The translations under genes were made by a program, and so were the position numbers. A DNA stretch of 64,000 bases, taken from Lachnospiraceae bacterium. Its GTDB lineage: Bacteria; Bacillota; Clostridia; Lachnospirales; Lachnospiraceae. Under the pieces are notes generated by a model, which saw only the letters and a list, made by a program, of their open reading frames with translations, did no database searches and was not told the origin of the DNA. Shown here in pieces: positions 45,781 through 54,203 of this stretch; the stretch's first letter is position 1; each line of letters begins with the position of its first letter. The DNA is taken from contig JAQVCW010000001.1 in assembly GCA_028689585.1 (NCBI GenBank), positions 310,001 to 374,000 of the forward strand. The letters are read 5' to 3'.

Positions 45781-45831
45781 TACTCATTGTGTATTTATTA
45801 TAACATTTTTATTGCAGTTACGCAATGAGTA
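45781..45831 (-). promoter_or_regulatory. Promoter and operator of the XRE-RhuM/Doc pair
   Basis: TTGCGT (45820-45825), 17 bp, TATAAT (45797-45802) on the minus strand. TACTCATTG (45781-45789) and CAATGAGTA (45823-45831) are inverted half-sites lying at the start-site region and over the -35. Confidence 0.75.
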
Positions 45832-45860
45832 TTTATTAATATAATCTTTATTTGTAGTAT

Positions 45861-46115
45861 TCATTTCTTGTAATGACGTTCAAAAAAGTAATATGCAATA
45901 AAACAGAGAATAATCTGAACTACCGAGGATGCCGGTGTAGCCAATCCGATATAAAATAATGATCCGTTCGTCAATCTACTAAACACCACCACAAGCGGAA
46001 TCCTTACACAAAAAGCTCCTATAATCCCCTGAATCATCACAAACACCGTTCTCTCACATCCATTAAAGTATCCAATAAAGCAGAACAGCATTGCAAATTT
46101 GACCACACTTTGCAC
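45861..46115 (-). pseudogene. MATE transporter, C-terminal fragment
   Basis: About 80 codons (MLFCFIGYFNGCERTVFVMIQG ... shown as FIGYFNGCERTVFVMIQG, ending CFIAYYFFERHYKK) match the last helices of a MATE protein. No ribosome binding site or N-terminal half is present; the region upstream belongs to the TetR gene. It is a third, separate MATE locus in the window. Confidence 0.7.
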
Positions 46116-46207
46116 TTAACTTCTGTAAAAATATCTGGAAATAGATAATGCAAAGGCGTATAATAGAACAAGATATGTTTAATTGTGTTTGTTTTTTTAC
46201 CTATAGC

Positions 46208-46224
46208 TGTCCGATCAGCGGACA
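46208..46224. promoter_or_regulatory. Palindrome upstream of the TetR-like gene
   Basis: TGTCCG-ATCAG-CGGACA, perfect 6-bp arms, 30 nt before the ATG. A likely self-operator. Confidence 0.55.
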
Positions 46225-46253
46225 CATTTCATGTCCCCATGGGAGAACGCATA

Positions 46254-46880
46254 ATGATTACAGAAAGTGAACGTGAACAGAATATTGCACGGGTAGTTGA
46301 ATCTGGCCGGGTATGTTTTCTTAAATATGGAATCGAAAAGACCATGCAAGTACAGATTGCAGAGTATGCCGGACTTTCCTCAAAATCTGTGAAACGGTAT
46401 TTTCAGTCAAGATTACTGCTGGTTCATGCTGTATCGAAGGAAATCACAGCGAATTGGCAAGCTCAGATTTCAGCGAACCTACACAAATATGACACTGACA
46501 ATGCAGCCGGTTTAGTGAAATTGCAATGCTTTCTAAAAGTGTTTGCACGAGTTATTCTCAATGATTATGAGAATATGATCCTGATACAAACCGCTGATTA
46601 TTACAGCAGACAGTGGACTGACAAGAAAGAGGACTACTGGAGCCAGTTTCGTAAATCTGCGTATATTCGTAAAGAACTGATTGAGTGTTTAGAAACCGGC
46701 ATGGCAGATGGTTCCATTAAGATCTCAGAGTCACCCGATATCGTTGTGATGACAATCGGTAATATTGTTGCCGGCCACATGGAACGCATTGCAAATGAAA
46801 TATATTTCGGAAACATTACCTGCGCATTGGGAAAAAGAATTTTGGATAAAACAATAGATAAGATTGAGTTTTTTCTTTAA
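46254..46880 (+). CDS. TetR-like regulator
   Basis: 208 residues. Helix-turn-helix at 20-55 (YGIEKTMQVQIAEYAGLSSKSVKRYFQSR) of the TetR kind, followed by a helical ligand/dimer domain. GGGAG 8 nt before ATG 46254 suits that start better than upstream in-frame codons. It lies 48 nt before the first hybrid kinase on the same strand, so it may regulate or be co-transcribed with the kinase pair. Confidence 0.8.
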   Translation: MITESEREQNIARVVESGRVCFLKYGIEKTMQVQIAEYAGLSSKSVKRYFQSRLLLVHAVSKEITANWQAQISANLHKYDTDNAAGLVKLQCFLKVFARVILNDYENMILIQTADYYSRQWTDKKEDYWSQFRKSAYIRKELIECLETGMADGSIKISESPDIVVMTIGNIVAGHMERIANEIYFGNITCALGKRILDKTIDKIEFFL

Positions 46881-46928
46881 AGAACTACCTTACCAATTCT
46901 ACAGACAGCTACAAAGGAGAAAAGTAAT

Positions 46929-49900
46929 ATGGGATTTTCAAGTGCAGAGGAAGCATTATGGACATTGGTTGATGCTTACTACGATAAAAGAGAGGTAGAA
47001 GCCGTACTTTCCTGTGTGACGGAAGATATTCAATGGGTAGGCACGGAAAACGATGACAGCGCCAAAGGGAAAGAAGCCTTACGAGAATTACTGGAAGCGG
47101 ATGTTGCTGCTTTTCCGGACTCCTTTGGCGTTGACCTTGGCGCACCTAAAGCACAACAGCTTGGCAATGACGCTGTGGTGTTTACCGTAGTCGGCAAACA
47201 AAAAGAAGTCCCGGGAATTGTATGTGGGTTTTCCGTTCGTGGAACCGCCTGCTGTGTGAAAACTGCGAATGGCTGGCTCATCAGCAATGTGCATGCTTCT
47301 GTTCCAAACTCCGAAATGGAGAAATACAGCCTTGAAAAAGAGCTGGATGAAAACAAACGCCTTGAACGGGCACTCATGTCAAGTATCCCCGGCGGTGTTG
47401 CCATTTACCGGGTAAAAACAGACGGGCGGGTGGAAACGGATTATGTTTCTGAGAGCCTTTCCGCCATGTGTGGATATACCGCACCGGAGTTCCTTGCTCT
47501 TCTAAAATATAACAGCTTATGTAATCTCGTTCCCGAAGATATTCCTATTATCCAAAATGCGTTTGCTGAAGGTCTGGAGAGCAATCAGCCTGTCAGTGTC
47601 AGATACCGCATCTATACCAGGGACAAAGAGGAACTGCTGATTCGCCTTGATGCAAATCGGATTGAGTCAGAACCTTTACGGGAAGATGATATTGCCGTTT
47701 ATTCTGCTGTACATACACTTGTTAGCCAGGAAGTTATAAATATCATGGCTAACGAAAAGCATCTTCAACAGTTGGTTGATCTTGTACCGGTGGGCATTGG
47801 TATTTATGACATTATCGGGGATGAAGTGAACCTCACTTATTTGAACGATGCCTATTATAAAATGCTGGGCTTTCAGCGGAATACGCGAATACAATATCTG
47901 GGCAGAAACAACACGAATGTGGTTCACCCAGATGATCGGGATGCTGTGTTTGGCATGATTGCAAAGTTGATTGCCGGGGCAGATAACGGCCTGGTTCAGC
48001 ATCGCATTCAAAACAGTTCCGATGAATGGGTTTGGATTAATCTTTCCGCCTCTGTCATAGAGCGTAACGGCAGTAGGCTGAAAGTGTATGTAGCCTTTAC
48101 CGATTGTGATGAACTGATGAAATCCCAGCAGGCTGTCGCAGATGCACAATTCAGACTGAAAGCAATCCTTGATAACATTCCGGGCGGTGTTGCCATTTAT
48201 CGTGTCAAAAAAGATGGCACGATACCAACGGACTATGTTTCAGATGGACTTGCAAGAATTTGTGGCTATGACGATTCCGCAGATATTATGAAAGTCATAA
48301 ACCCGGATTTTGGTAAGCTGGTACTTGAGGAGGATTTTCCAAAAGTAGCCGCTGCCTGCCAAAACTCTCTTTTAACTGGTGAACCGACTCATGTTATGTA
48401 TCGTGTGCATGGCAAGAGCGGCAATCTGATCTGGATTACACTGGACTCTGTAATCATGAAAAATGCCGAGCTTGGCGAGGATGATGCGGCGGTATTCTAT
48501 GCTGTACAGGCTCCCGTCAGCGAAGATACCCTTCTTGCACAGGCTGAACAGGATTACTACCGTTCTATTTTGAATAATACCAAAACCGCTTATTTTGAAC
48601 TGGACGGAAAAGGAAATTTCTATTCCTCTGACACTTTTTCAAACTATAAGCTGAGTGAGTTTGGTTCCGAAGGCATTTATGGCGGTGTAAATACAATCAA
48701 ATGTATTCACCCTGACGATTTTGAAAAGATTCGTGAATACCTGTTAAAACTCAGTACCACGAAAGAAGGCAGCTCGGTCATAGCCAGAATGGTGATGAAG
48801 GACGGCAGCTTCCAGTGGACAGAAATTACAGGTCATGTGGACTTTGACAAAAACCACAAGCTCAAACGAATGACCGGTATCCTCCGGGATATGAATACAG
48901 AATGGGAGCATCAAAAGGCAGAACTCGAAACTGCACTGGAAGATGCCAAAAAAGCAAACCGGGCAAAATCTGATTTTCTCGCACGCATGAGCCATGACCT
49001 TAGAACCCCGATCAACGCAATCATCGGGCTTGCTGCGCTTACCATGGATGATGCAGCGAATGCCGGCATCGTGCGAGATAATATGACGAAGATGCACACA
49101 TCTTCTGTTTTCATGCTGAATCTCGTAAACGATCTGCTTGATATGGCAAAGATTGAAGAACGCTCCATGCAATTACACATGGAGCCATTCACCTATTCTG
49201 ATCTTGAGCTTACCTTGAAGGCCACGTTCCGCCCTCAGTGTAAGGAAAAGAATATTACACTTCATTTTGAAAATAGGCCATCAAATCCAACGGTAATAAC
49301 TGACAGGCGCAGGCTTGCACAGATCTTCAACAATGTGCTTTCAAACGCTGTAAAGTACACCCCGATCGGCGGAACCATCAGCTACAGCTTCGGCGACTGC
49401 TATGTAAAAAACAACCGGTTCTATGGAGAATATGTCATCAGCGACACAGGTATCGGTATGTCTGAGGAATATCAAAAGCACCTGTTTGAACCATTTGCAC
49501 AGGAAGATAACAGCGTGACTGCCCGGCTGCAAGGTACCGGTTTGGGACTGAGCATTACCAGGCAGCTTGTGGAACTCATGGGCGGACATATTGAAATTGA
49601 GAGTAAAAAGGGCGTGGGAACGACGGTGCGCATCTTCCTGAGCTTTGAGCTTGTGGAAATAGACACAAAGGAAAAAGCCCGCAAACCAGTTTCTTCCGAA
49701 TGTGGTTTAGAGAACTTAAGTGGGCGTATCATCCTTCTTGCCGAAGATCATCCCTTCAACGCTGAGATTTCAAAGCGGCTCTTAGAAAAAGTTGAAGCTA
49801 TAGTTGTTCACGCTGATAACGGTCAAAAAGCAGTGGAAATATTCCAGGCATCAAGACGAAATGAGATTGATGCAGTCCTTATGGATATTCGGATGCCGGT

Positions 49901-50108
49901 CATGTCTGGTTTTGATGCAACAATGGAAATCCGAGGGCTTGACCGTGCGGATGCCAAAACCGTTCCCATCATTGCAATGAGTGCGAACGCATATCAGGAA
50001 GATCGGGAAAAGGGGCTGGAATGCGGCATGAACGATTACCTCACAAAGCCGGTGGAGCCACAGCAATTATATGAGACATTATGCAAATGTTTTGCAGCCA
50101 AATACTAA
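46929..50108 (+). CDS. Hybrid histidine kinase with NTF2-like N-terminus and four PAS domains
   Basis: 1,059 residues. Order: NTF2/SnoaL-like domain (1-135, ALWTLVDAYYDKREVEAVLSC), four PAS-like domains (about 148-260, 280-400, 405-525, 535-660), HisKA with phospho-acceptor His 689 (ARMSHDLRTPINAIIG), HATPase_c (DTGIGMSEEYQKHLF, GTGLGLSITRQLVELMGG) and a receiver with Asp 986 (VLMDIRMPVMSGFD). No membrane segment, so it senses a cytosolic signal. No output domain is attached, so phosphate may go to an unlinked regulator. Confidence 0.92.
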   Translation: MGFSSAEEALWTLVDAYYDKREVEAVLSCVTEDIQWVGTENDDSAKGKEALRELLEADVAAFPDSFGVDLGAPKAQQLGNDAVVFTVVGKQKEVPGIVCGFSVRGTACCVKTANGWLISNVHASVPNSEMEKYSLEKELDENKRLERALMSSIPGGVAIYRVKTDGRVETDYVSESLSAMCGYTAPEFLALLKYNSLCNLVPEDIPIIQNAFAEGLESNQPVSVRYRIYTRDKEELLIRLDANRIESEPLREDDIAVYSAVHTLVSQEVINIMANEKHLQQLVDLVPVGIGIYDIIGDEVNLTYLNDAYYKMLGFQRNTRIQYLGRNNTNVVHPDDRDAVFGMIAKLIAGADNGLVQHRIQNSSDEWVWINLSASVIERNGSRLKVYVAFTDCDELMKSQQAVADAQFRLKAILDNIPGGVAIYRVKKDGTIPTDYVSDGLARICGYDDSADIMKVINPDFGKLVLEEDFPKVAAACQNSLLTGEPTHVMYRVHGKSGNLIWITLDSVIMKNAELGEDDAAVFYAVQAPVSEDTLLAQAEQDYYRSILNNTKTAYFELDGKGNFYSSDTFSNYKLSEFGSEGIYGGVNTIKCIHPDDFEKIREYLLKLSTTKEGSSVIARMVMKDGSFQWTEITGHVDFDKNHKLKRMTGILRDMNTEWEHQKAELETALEDAKKANRAKSDFLARMSHDLRTPINAIIGLAALTMDDAANAGIVRDNMTKMHTSSVFMLNLVNDLLDMAKIEERSMQLHMEPFTYSDLELTLKATFRPQCKEKNITLHFENRPSNPTVITDRRRLAQIFNNVLSNAVKYTPIGGTISYSFGDCYVKNNRFYGEYVISDTGIGMSEEYQKHLFEPFAQEDNSVTARLQGTGLGLSITRQLVELMGGHIEIESKKGVGTTVRIFLSFELVEIDTKEKARKPVSSECGLENLSGRIILLAEDHPFNAEISKRLLEKVEAIVVHADNGQKAVEIFQASRRNEIDAVLMDIRMPVMSGFDATMEIRGLDRADAKTVPIIAMSANAYQEDREKGLECGMNDYLTKPVEPQQLYETLCKCFAAKY

Positions 50109-50125
50109 AGAGGGAGAACTACAAA

Positions 50126-52828
50126 ATGAACAAGATGGAAAAATTCATGGAAGCGGCAGCGTTAATGCCCGGCAGCATCATCATTTTCCGTTGGGTAAAT
50201 AATGAGCACATGGAACTTCTGTATTATTCGGAAACAGCACGACAGATTACCGGGATGTCTGACCATGAAGTGGAACGGACCGTTTCGTTAAGCGCCCTGG
50301 ACATGATTATTGAGGATGACCATAAGGTCATTGCAAAGAAAATCGAGGACGCGGTTCAGAACAAGAAGGAATTGGATCTCATATATCGTCAGCATCACAA
50401 ACAGTTTGGAATTGTGTGGGTTCACATGAAAGGAAAAATCATTGATTACGAGGATAAAAGCCCCATCTTCCTTGCAACCATGCTGGACGTAACCAACGAA
50501 ATGCTGAATTCTTCGTCTATTATGGAAGCATCGGATTGTGCCATCTGCGTCATTGAAAAACATTCAAGGCTTCTTCTCTATGGGAATACGCAATTCTATG
50601 AGCTGATTGAAAGGAAGCCAACGGAAAGCCTTGGTGTTCATTGTTATGAAGCGTTATGCGGAAACCCTGCATTTAAGGATGATAACGGCTGCCTGTGTTT
50701 TTCTACTATTAACGTGAAAGAACCATTTGAATACTACAATCCGGCAAATAAGAAATACCTCAGTATGTATGGCCGTGAAATCATGTGGGGAGAACATGAA
50801 GCCTATGTATTCTTCCTAAGTGATCAGACGAAGGAGAAGTACAAGGATAACCTGCTGAAAAGTGCACAGGAACGATTTGAGATGACACTGGACAACAGTA
50901 ATCTGTTCGTCTGGGAATATGATATGGTAAACCATCTTTGCATCAACCCGGATAAGGCTGTCAGAGAGTATGGACTTCCAAAGATCATTGAGAATTATCC
51001 GGAAAACTTATATGAAATGGGACACACACCGCCGGAAACGGTTGCCCAGATTAAGGAAGTGAAGAAACGTCTCCTGGCCGGGGAAACAGGATTTTCTGTT
51101 GAAAGAAGAACCATCAATGCGGCCGGCGAATCTCAGTGGATGCGGGTGCAGTATTCCGTGGAAAAGGATGAAAACGGGAAACCACTGCGTGCTCTGGTCT
51201 GTGGAACGGATATTACAGAGCAGAAGGAGAAAGAAGCACGCTACGAAGATGAACTTCGTCGAAAAAAAACAGTGGCTTCTGACACCGAAATAGTTGCGAT
51301 ATTTGATATGACGGAGAATCGGCTGATTGAGTGTGCAACAGAGCAGCCGGAGATTTCCAAAATTATAAAAGAAGGCAGCTACTCAGATATTCTGCACAAC
51401 CTTGCAAAGCGGGTTGTCTGCGAAGAGTTTCGAGACAATTATCTCGCCACATTTCAGACGGAACGGATTTTGGAAGGATATAAAAATGGTATCATTCATG
51501 GCAGCGTCTGTCATCAGTTTGTACATCTCCCCGGTTGGTATGAAAGTGCTTATGATCTGCTTATGAATCCATCCAACGGACATATTGAAATCATTGTCAC
51601 CTTTAAAAATGTCACAGAAGCCCATGAAAAGGAAGAAAATCAGAATCAGAAGCTTTCCATTGCCTTAAAAAATGCAGAAGCCGCTAACCAGGCAAAGTCC
51701 GAGTTTCTTGCACGTATGAGCCATGACCTTAGAACCCCGATCAACGCAATCATCGGACTTTCTGCACTTACGATGGATGATGCACCGAATACTGCCATGG
51801 TGCGTGATAACATGACGAAGATGCATTCCGCTTCTGTTTTCATGCTGAATCTCGTGAATGACCTGCTTGATATGGCAAAGATCGAAGAACACTCCATGCC
51901 GTTAAAGAGGGAACCATTTATTTATTCTGACTTTGAGCTTGAATTAAAGGCCATGTTCCGTCCGCAATGCAAAGAGAAACATATTACACTTCATTTTGAA
52001 GATTTTCCATCCAACCCTACGGTAATGACCGACAAACGCAGACTGATACAAATTTTCAACAATGTGCTTTCTAACGCCGTAAAATACACACCATTCGGTG
52101 GCACAATCCTCTACAGCTTCGGCAACTGTTATGTAAAAAACAACCGTTTCTATGGTGAATATATCATCAAAGACACCGGTATCGGTATGTCCGAGGAATA
52201 TCAGAAGCACCTGTTTGAGCCATTTGCGCAGGAAGACAACCGCATTACTGCTGCACTTCAGGGTACTGGTTTGGGACTCAGCATCACAAAGCAGCTTGTA
52301 GAACTCATGGGCGGACATATTGAAATTGAGAGTAAAAAGGGCGTGGGAACGACAGTGCATATCTTCCTGAACTTTGAACTTGTAGAAATGGACACAACAA
52401 AAGCGATCCATGAACATGGCCCTGCTGCAAGTGGTTTTGAAAATTTGGAAGGTCGTATGGTTCTGCTTGCGGAAGATCATCCGCTCAATGCCGAGATTGC
52501 AAAGCGTCTCTTAGAAAAAGTCGGTACTGTCATAGTCCACGCAGATAATGGGCAAAAAGCGGTAGAAATGTTCCGGGTTTCCAAACCAAATGCGTTCGAT
52601 GCAGTCCTTATGGATATTCGTATGCCGGTCATGTCTGGTTTTGATGCAACAAAGGAAATCCGAAGGCTTGACCGTGCGGATGCAAAAACCGTTCCCATCA
52701 TTGCAATGAGTGCGAACGCATATCAGGAAGATCGGGAAAAGGGGCTGGAATGCGGCATGAACGATTACCTCACAAAACCGGTGGAACCACAGCAGCTATA
52801 CGAAACATTATGCAAATGTTTCGTATAG
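50126..52828 (+). CDS. Hybrid histidine kinase, tandem paralogue
   Basis: 900 residues. PAS-type sensor modules fill the first 510 residues (including a DNSNLFVWEYDMVNHLC PAS and a C-x-C-containing CYEALCGNPAFKDDNGCLC segment). HisKA follows with His 533, then HATPase_c and a receiver with Asp 830. It is soluble. From the HisKA onward it is close to the upstream kinase at both protein and DNA level, while the sensor halves differ, so the pair arose by duplication or exchange of the output module. GAGGGAG precedes ATG 50126, 17 nt after the previous stop. Confidence 0.92.
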   Translation: MNKMEKFMEAAALMPGSIIIFRWVNNEHMELLYYSETARQITGMSDHEVERTVSLSALDMIIEDDHKVIAKKIEDAVQNKKELDLIYRQHHKQFGIVWVHMKGKIIDYEDKSPIFLATMLDVTNEMLNSSSIMEASDCAICVIEKHSRLLLYGNTQFYELIERKPTESLGVHCYEALCGNPAFKDDNGCLCFSTINVKEPFEYYNPANKKYLSMYGREIMWGEHEAYVFFLSDQTKEKYKDNLLKSAQERFEMTLDNSNLFVWEYDMVNHLCINPDKAVREYGLPKIIENYPENLYEMGHTPPETVAQIKEVKKRLLAGETGFSVERRTINAAGESQWMRVQYSVEKDENGKPLRALVCGTDITEQKEKEARYEDELRRKKTVASDTEIVAIFDMTENRLIECATEQPEISKIIKEGSYSDILHNLAKRVVCEEFRDNYLATFQTERILEGYKNGIIHGSVCHQFVHLPGWYESAYDLLMNPSNGHIEIIVTFKNVTEAHEKEENQNQKLSIALKNAEAANQAKSEFLARMSHDLRTPINAIIGLSALTMDDAPNTAMVRDNMTKMHSASVFMLNLVNDLLDMAKIEEHSMPLKREPFIYSDFELELKAMFRPQCKEKHITLHFEDFPSNPTVMTDKRRLIQIFNNVLSNAVKYTPFGGTILYSFGNCYVKNNRFYGEYIIKDTGIGMSEEYQKHLFEPFAQEDNRITAALQGTGLGLSITKQLVELMGGHIEIESKKGVGTTVHIFLNFELVEMDTTKAIHEHGPAASGFENLEGRMVLLAEDHPLNAEIAKRLLEKVGTVIVHADNGQKAVEMFRVSKPNAFDAVLMDIRMPVMSGFDATKEIRRLDRADAKTVPIIAMSANAYQEDREKGLECGMNDYLTKPVEPQQLYETLCKCFV

Positions 52829-52888
52829 CACATGCTGCGTCAAACACCGGAAAATCAGAAAAGGAGGCCGCTCATTGAAATGAACAGA

Positions 52889-53347
52889 CTAATCCACGCT
52901 GCGCTGTCTATTCTCGACAATTTTCTCAGCAGGGAGTTCCGCTTTTTTCAGCGGGAGGTCAACTGTGAACTCTGTTCCTTTGTTTCGTTCACTTTTCAGA
53001 GAAATACTTCCCCCCATCAGTTCCACCAGTTCCGTGCAGATGGTGAGGCCAAGACCGGTTCCCTGGTTTTGCAGATGTGCATTCACTGCATCTTCCTGCT
53101 CGAAGGCTTTAAATGCATGGGTGCAGAATTCGGGTGACATACCAATTCCATTATCCCGCACAATAAAACGAACCCACTCGATCTGCAGCGGAACCATTCC
53201 CCAGGAGTACGAATAGGAGCTGATGTACAGAATATGAAAAGGGTTCTTCGAGGTTCTATTTGCAGCAGAAACTGTTTGTGCAAAGGCCGAAGTAAGAGGG
53301 AGGGTGCTAAATAGCATGATTATGATTCTTTTTAGTTGATACTTCAT
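52889..53347 (-). pseudogene. Hybrid kinase gene collapsed by internal deletion
   Basis: 152 codons with a signal peptide (ending SAFAQTVSA), about 25 residues of a periplasmic sensor domain (PFHILYISSYSYSWGMVPLQ), and then directly the end of a histidine kinase ATPase domain (FIVRDNGIGMSPEF, GTGLGLTICTELVELMGG). The missing middle (sensor, membrane helix, HisKA) amounts to several hundred codons; the join near 53180-53190 is in frame. It ends soon after the ATPase and has no receiver. Confidence 0.8.
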
Positions 53348-53475
53348 CGCTTACCTCCTCTTTTAGTCTTCCATCCACACCATCGGCAGGCTGCTCTGCT
53401 TCGGAAAACACGGTGTCGATGTTCTTACAAATGACAGGAAGAAGATCATTCTTTCTCTCTTGTTTTACCACCGCT
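53307..53475 (-). pseudogene. Tail of an unidentified gene
   Basis: About 55 open codons (VKQERKNDLLPVICKNIDTV ... QPADGVDGRLKEEVSDEV) without a start end at 53307, overlapping the start of the collapsed kinase. They carry its GAGGAGG ribosome binding site. Probably the end of a lost upstream partner gene. Confidence 0.4.
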
Positions 53476-53553
53476 CATTTTGAATTTTTGCTTGACATAC
53501 GCACCTGTATCCTTTATACTTTGTTATAGGAAATGGGTTCTCACCGTATAGTC

Positions 53554-54081
53554 TTATGACTTGAGCGGGCTGCTCGTTTCTTTTTTTATTGCCAACAAAT
53601 CATACAAATATTTTTTTCCATCTTCATCATGTCTCACTAACATTCTTGCTGAAAAAATATTATATCTAACTAACTGCCCTGTTTTGTCATCGTATACTGG
53701 TAGTGCAAAACGGACATCATATCGATACCACCCATATTTTGCATCCTTTATATGTTTTTTCTTCGTGTTTTCGGAAAATTCTCGATTTGTTGCAGCTCTA
53801 ATCAACTCCGGTATCCCCTGCGCTGCATTTGCTTTAGCTTTCGCCACTGCACCTTTCAAATCCATTCTACTTTCCGAATTTGCATATTCATCCGGAAAAT
53901 CTGTGGAAATAAATATTTTTTCTGATGTCTCAACAATTTCATAGAATTCTTCCACATATTCTTTCAAATATTCTTCTACATTTTTCCAATCTTCTCTCTT
54001 CTTTGCTTTAAAACGAATATCATTAATCAGAACAATCTTCTTACCATCAAGATCTGTTATAATATTTACATTTCTATCCAT
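53554..54081 (-). CDS. Phage-type conserved protein (LPD3/Barnase-EndoU-like segment)
   Basis: 175 residues: VNIITDLDGKKIVLINDIRF, a long helix (WKNVEEYLKEYVEEFYEIV), then KAKANAAQGIPELIRAATN and KYGWYRYDVRFALPVYDDK. This pattern resembles the large-polyvalent-protein-associated / phage EndoU-RelE-like nuclease segments seen at the ends of phage MuF proteins. GAGG precedes the ATG. It stands alone between a kinase relic and the STAND gene. The assignment is from memory of the family pattern and not certain. Confidence 0.5.
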   Translation of the reverse strand: MDRNVNIITDLDGKKIVLINDIRFKAKKREDWKNVEEYLKEYVEEFYEIVETSEKIFISTDFPDEYANSESRMDLKGAVAKAKANAAQGIPELIRAATNREFSENTKKKHIKDAKYGWYRYDVRFALPVYDDKTGQLVRYNIFSARMLVRHDEDGKKYLYDLLAIKKETSSPLKS

Positions 54082-54203
54082 TAATCTACCTCTTTTTTCG
54101 CTAAAGTATCCTCTTTTTTATTTTGGCCGCTAATCGTTTTGAGTTTCCTGATATCTCTTGAAGCAATAATACAGTTCTCAATAATGCACAATTCTTACAC
54201 ACT

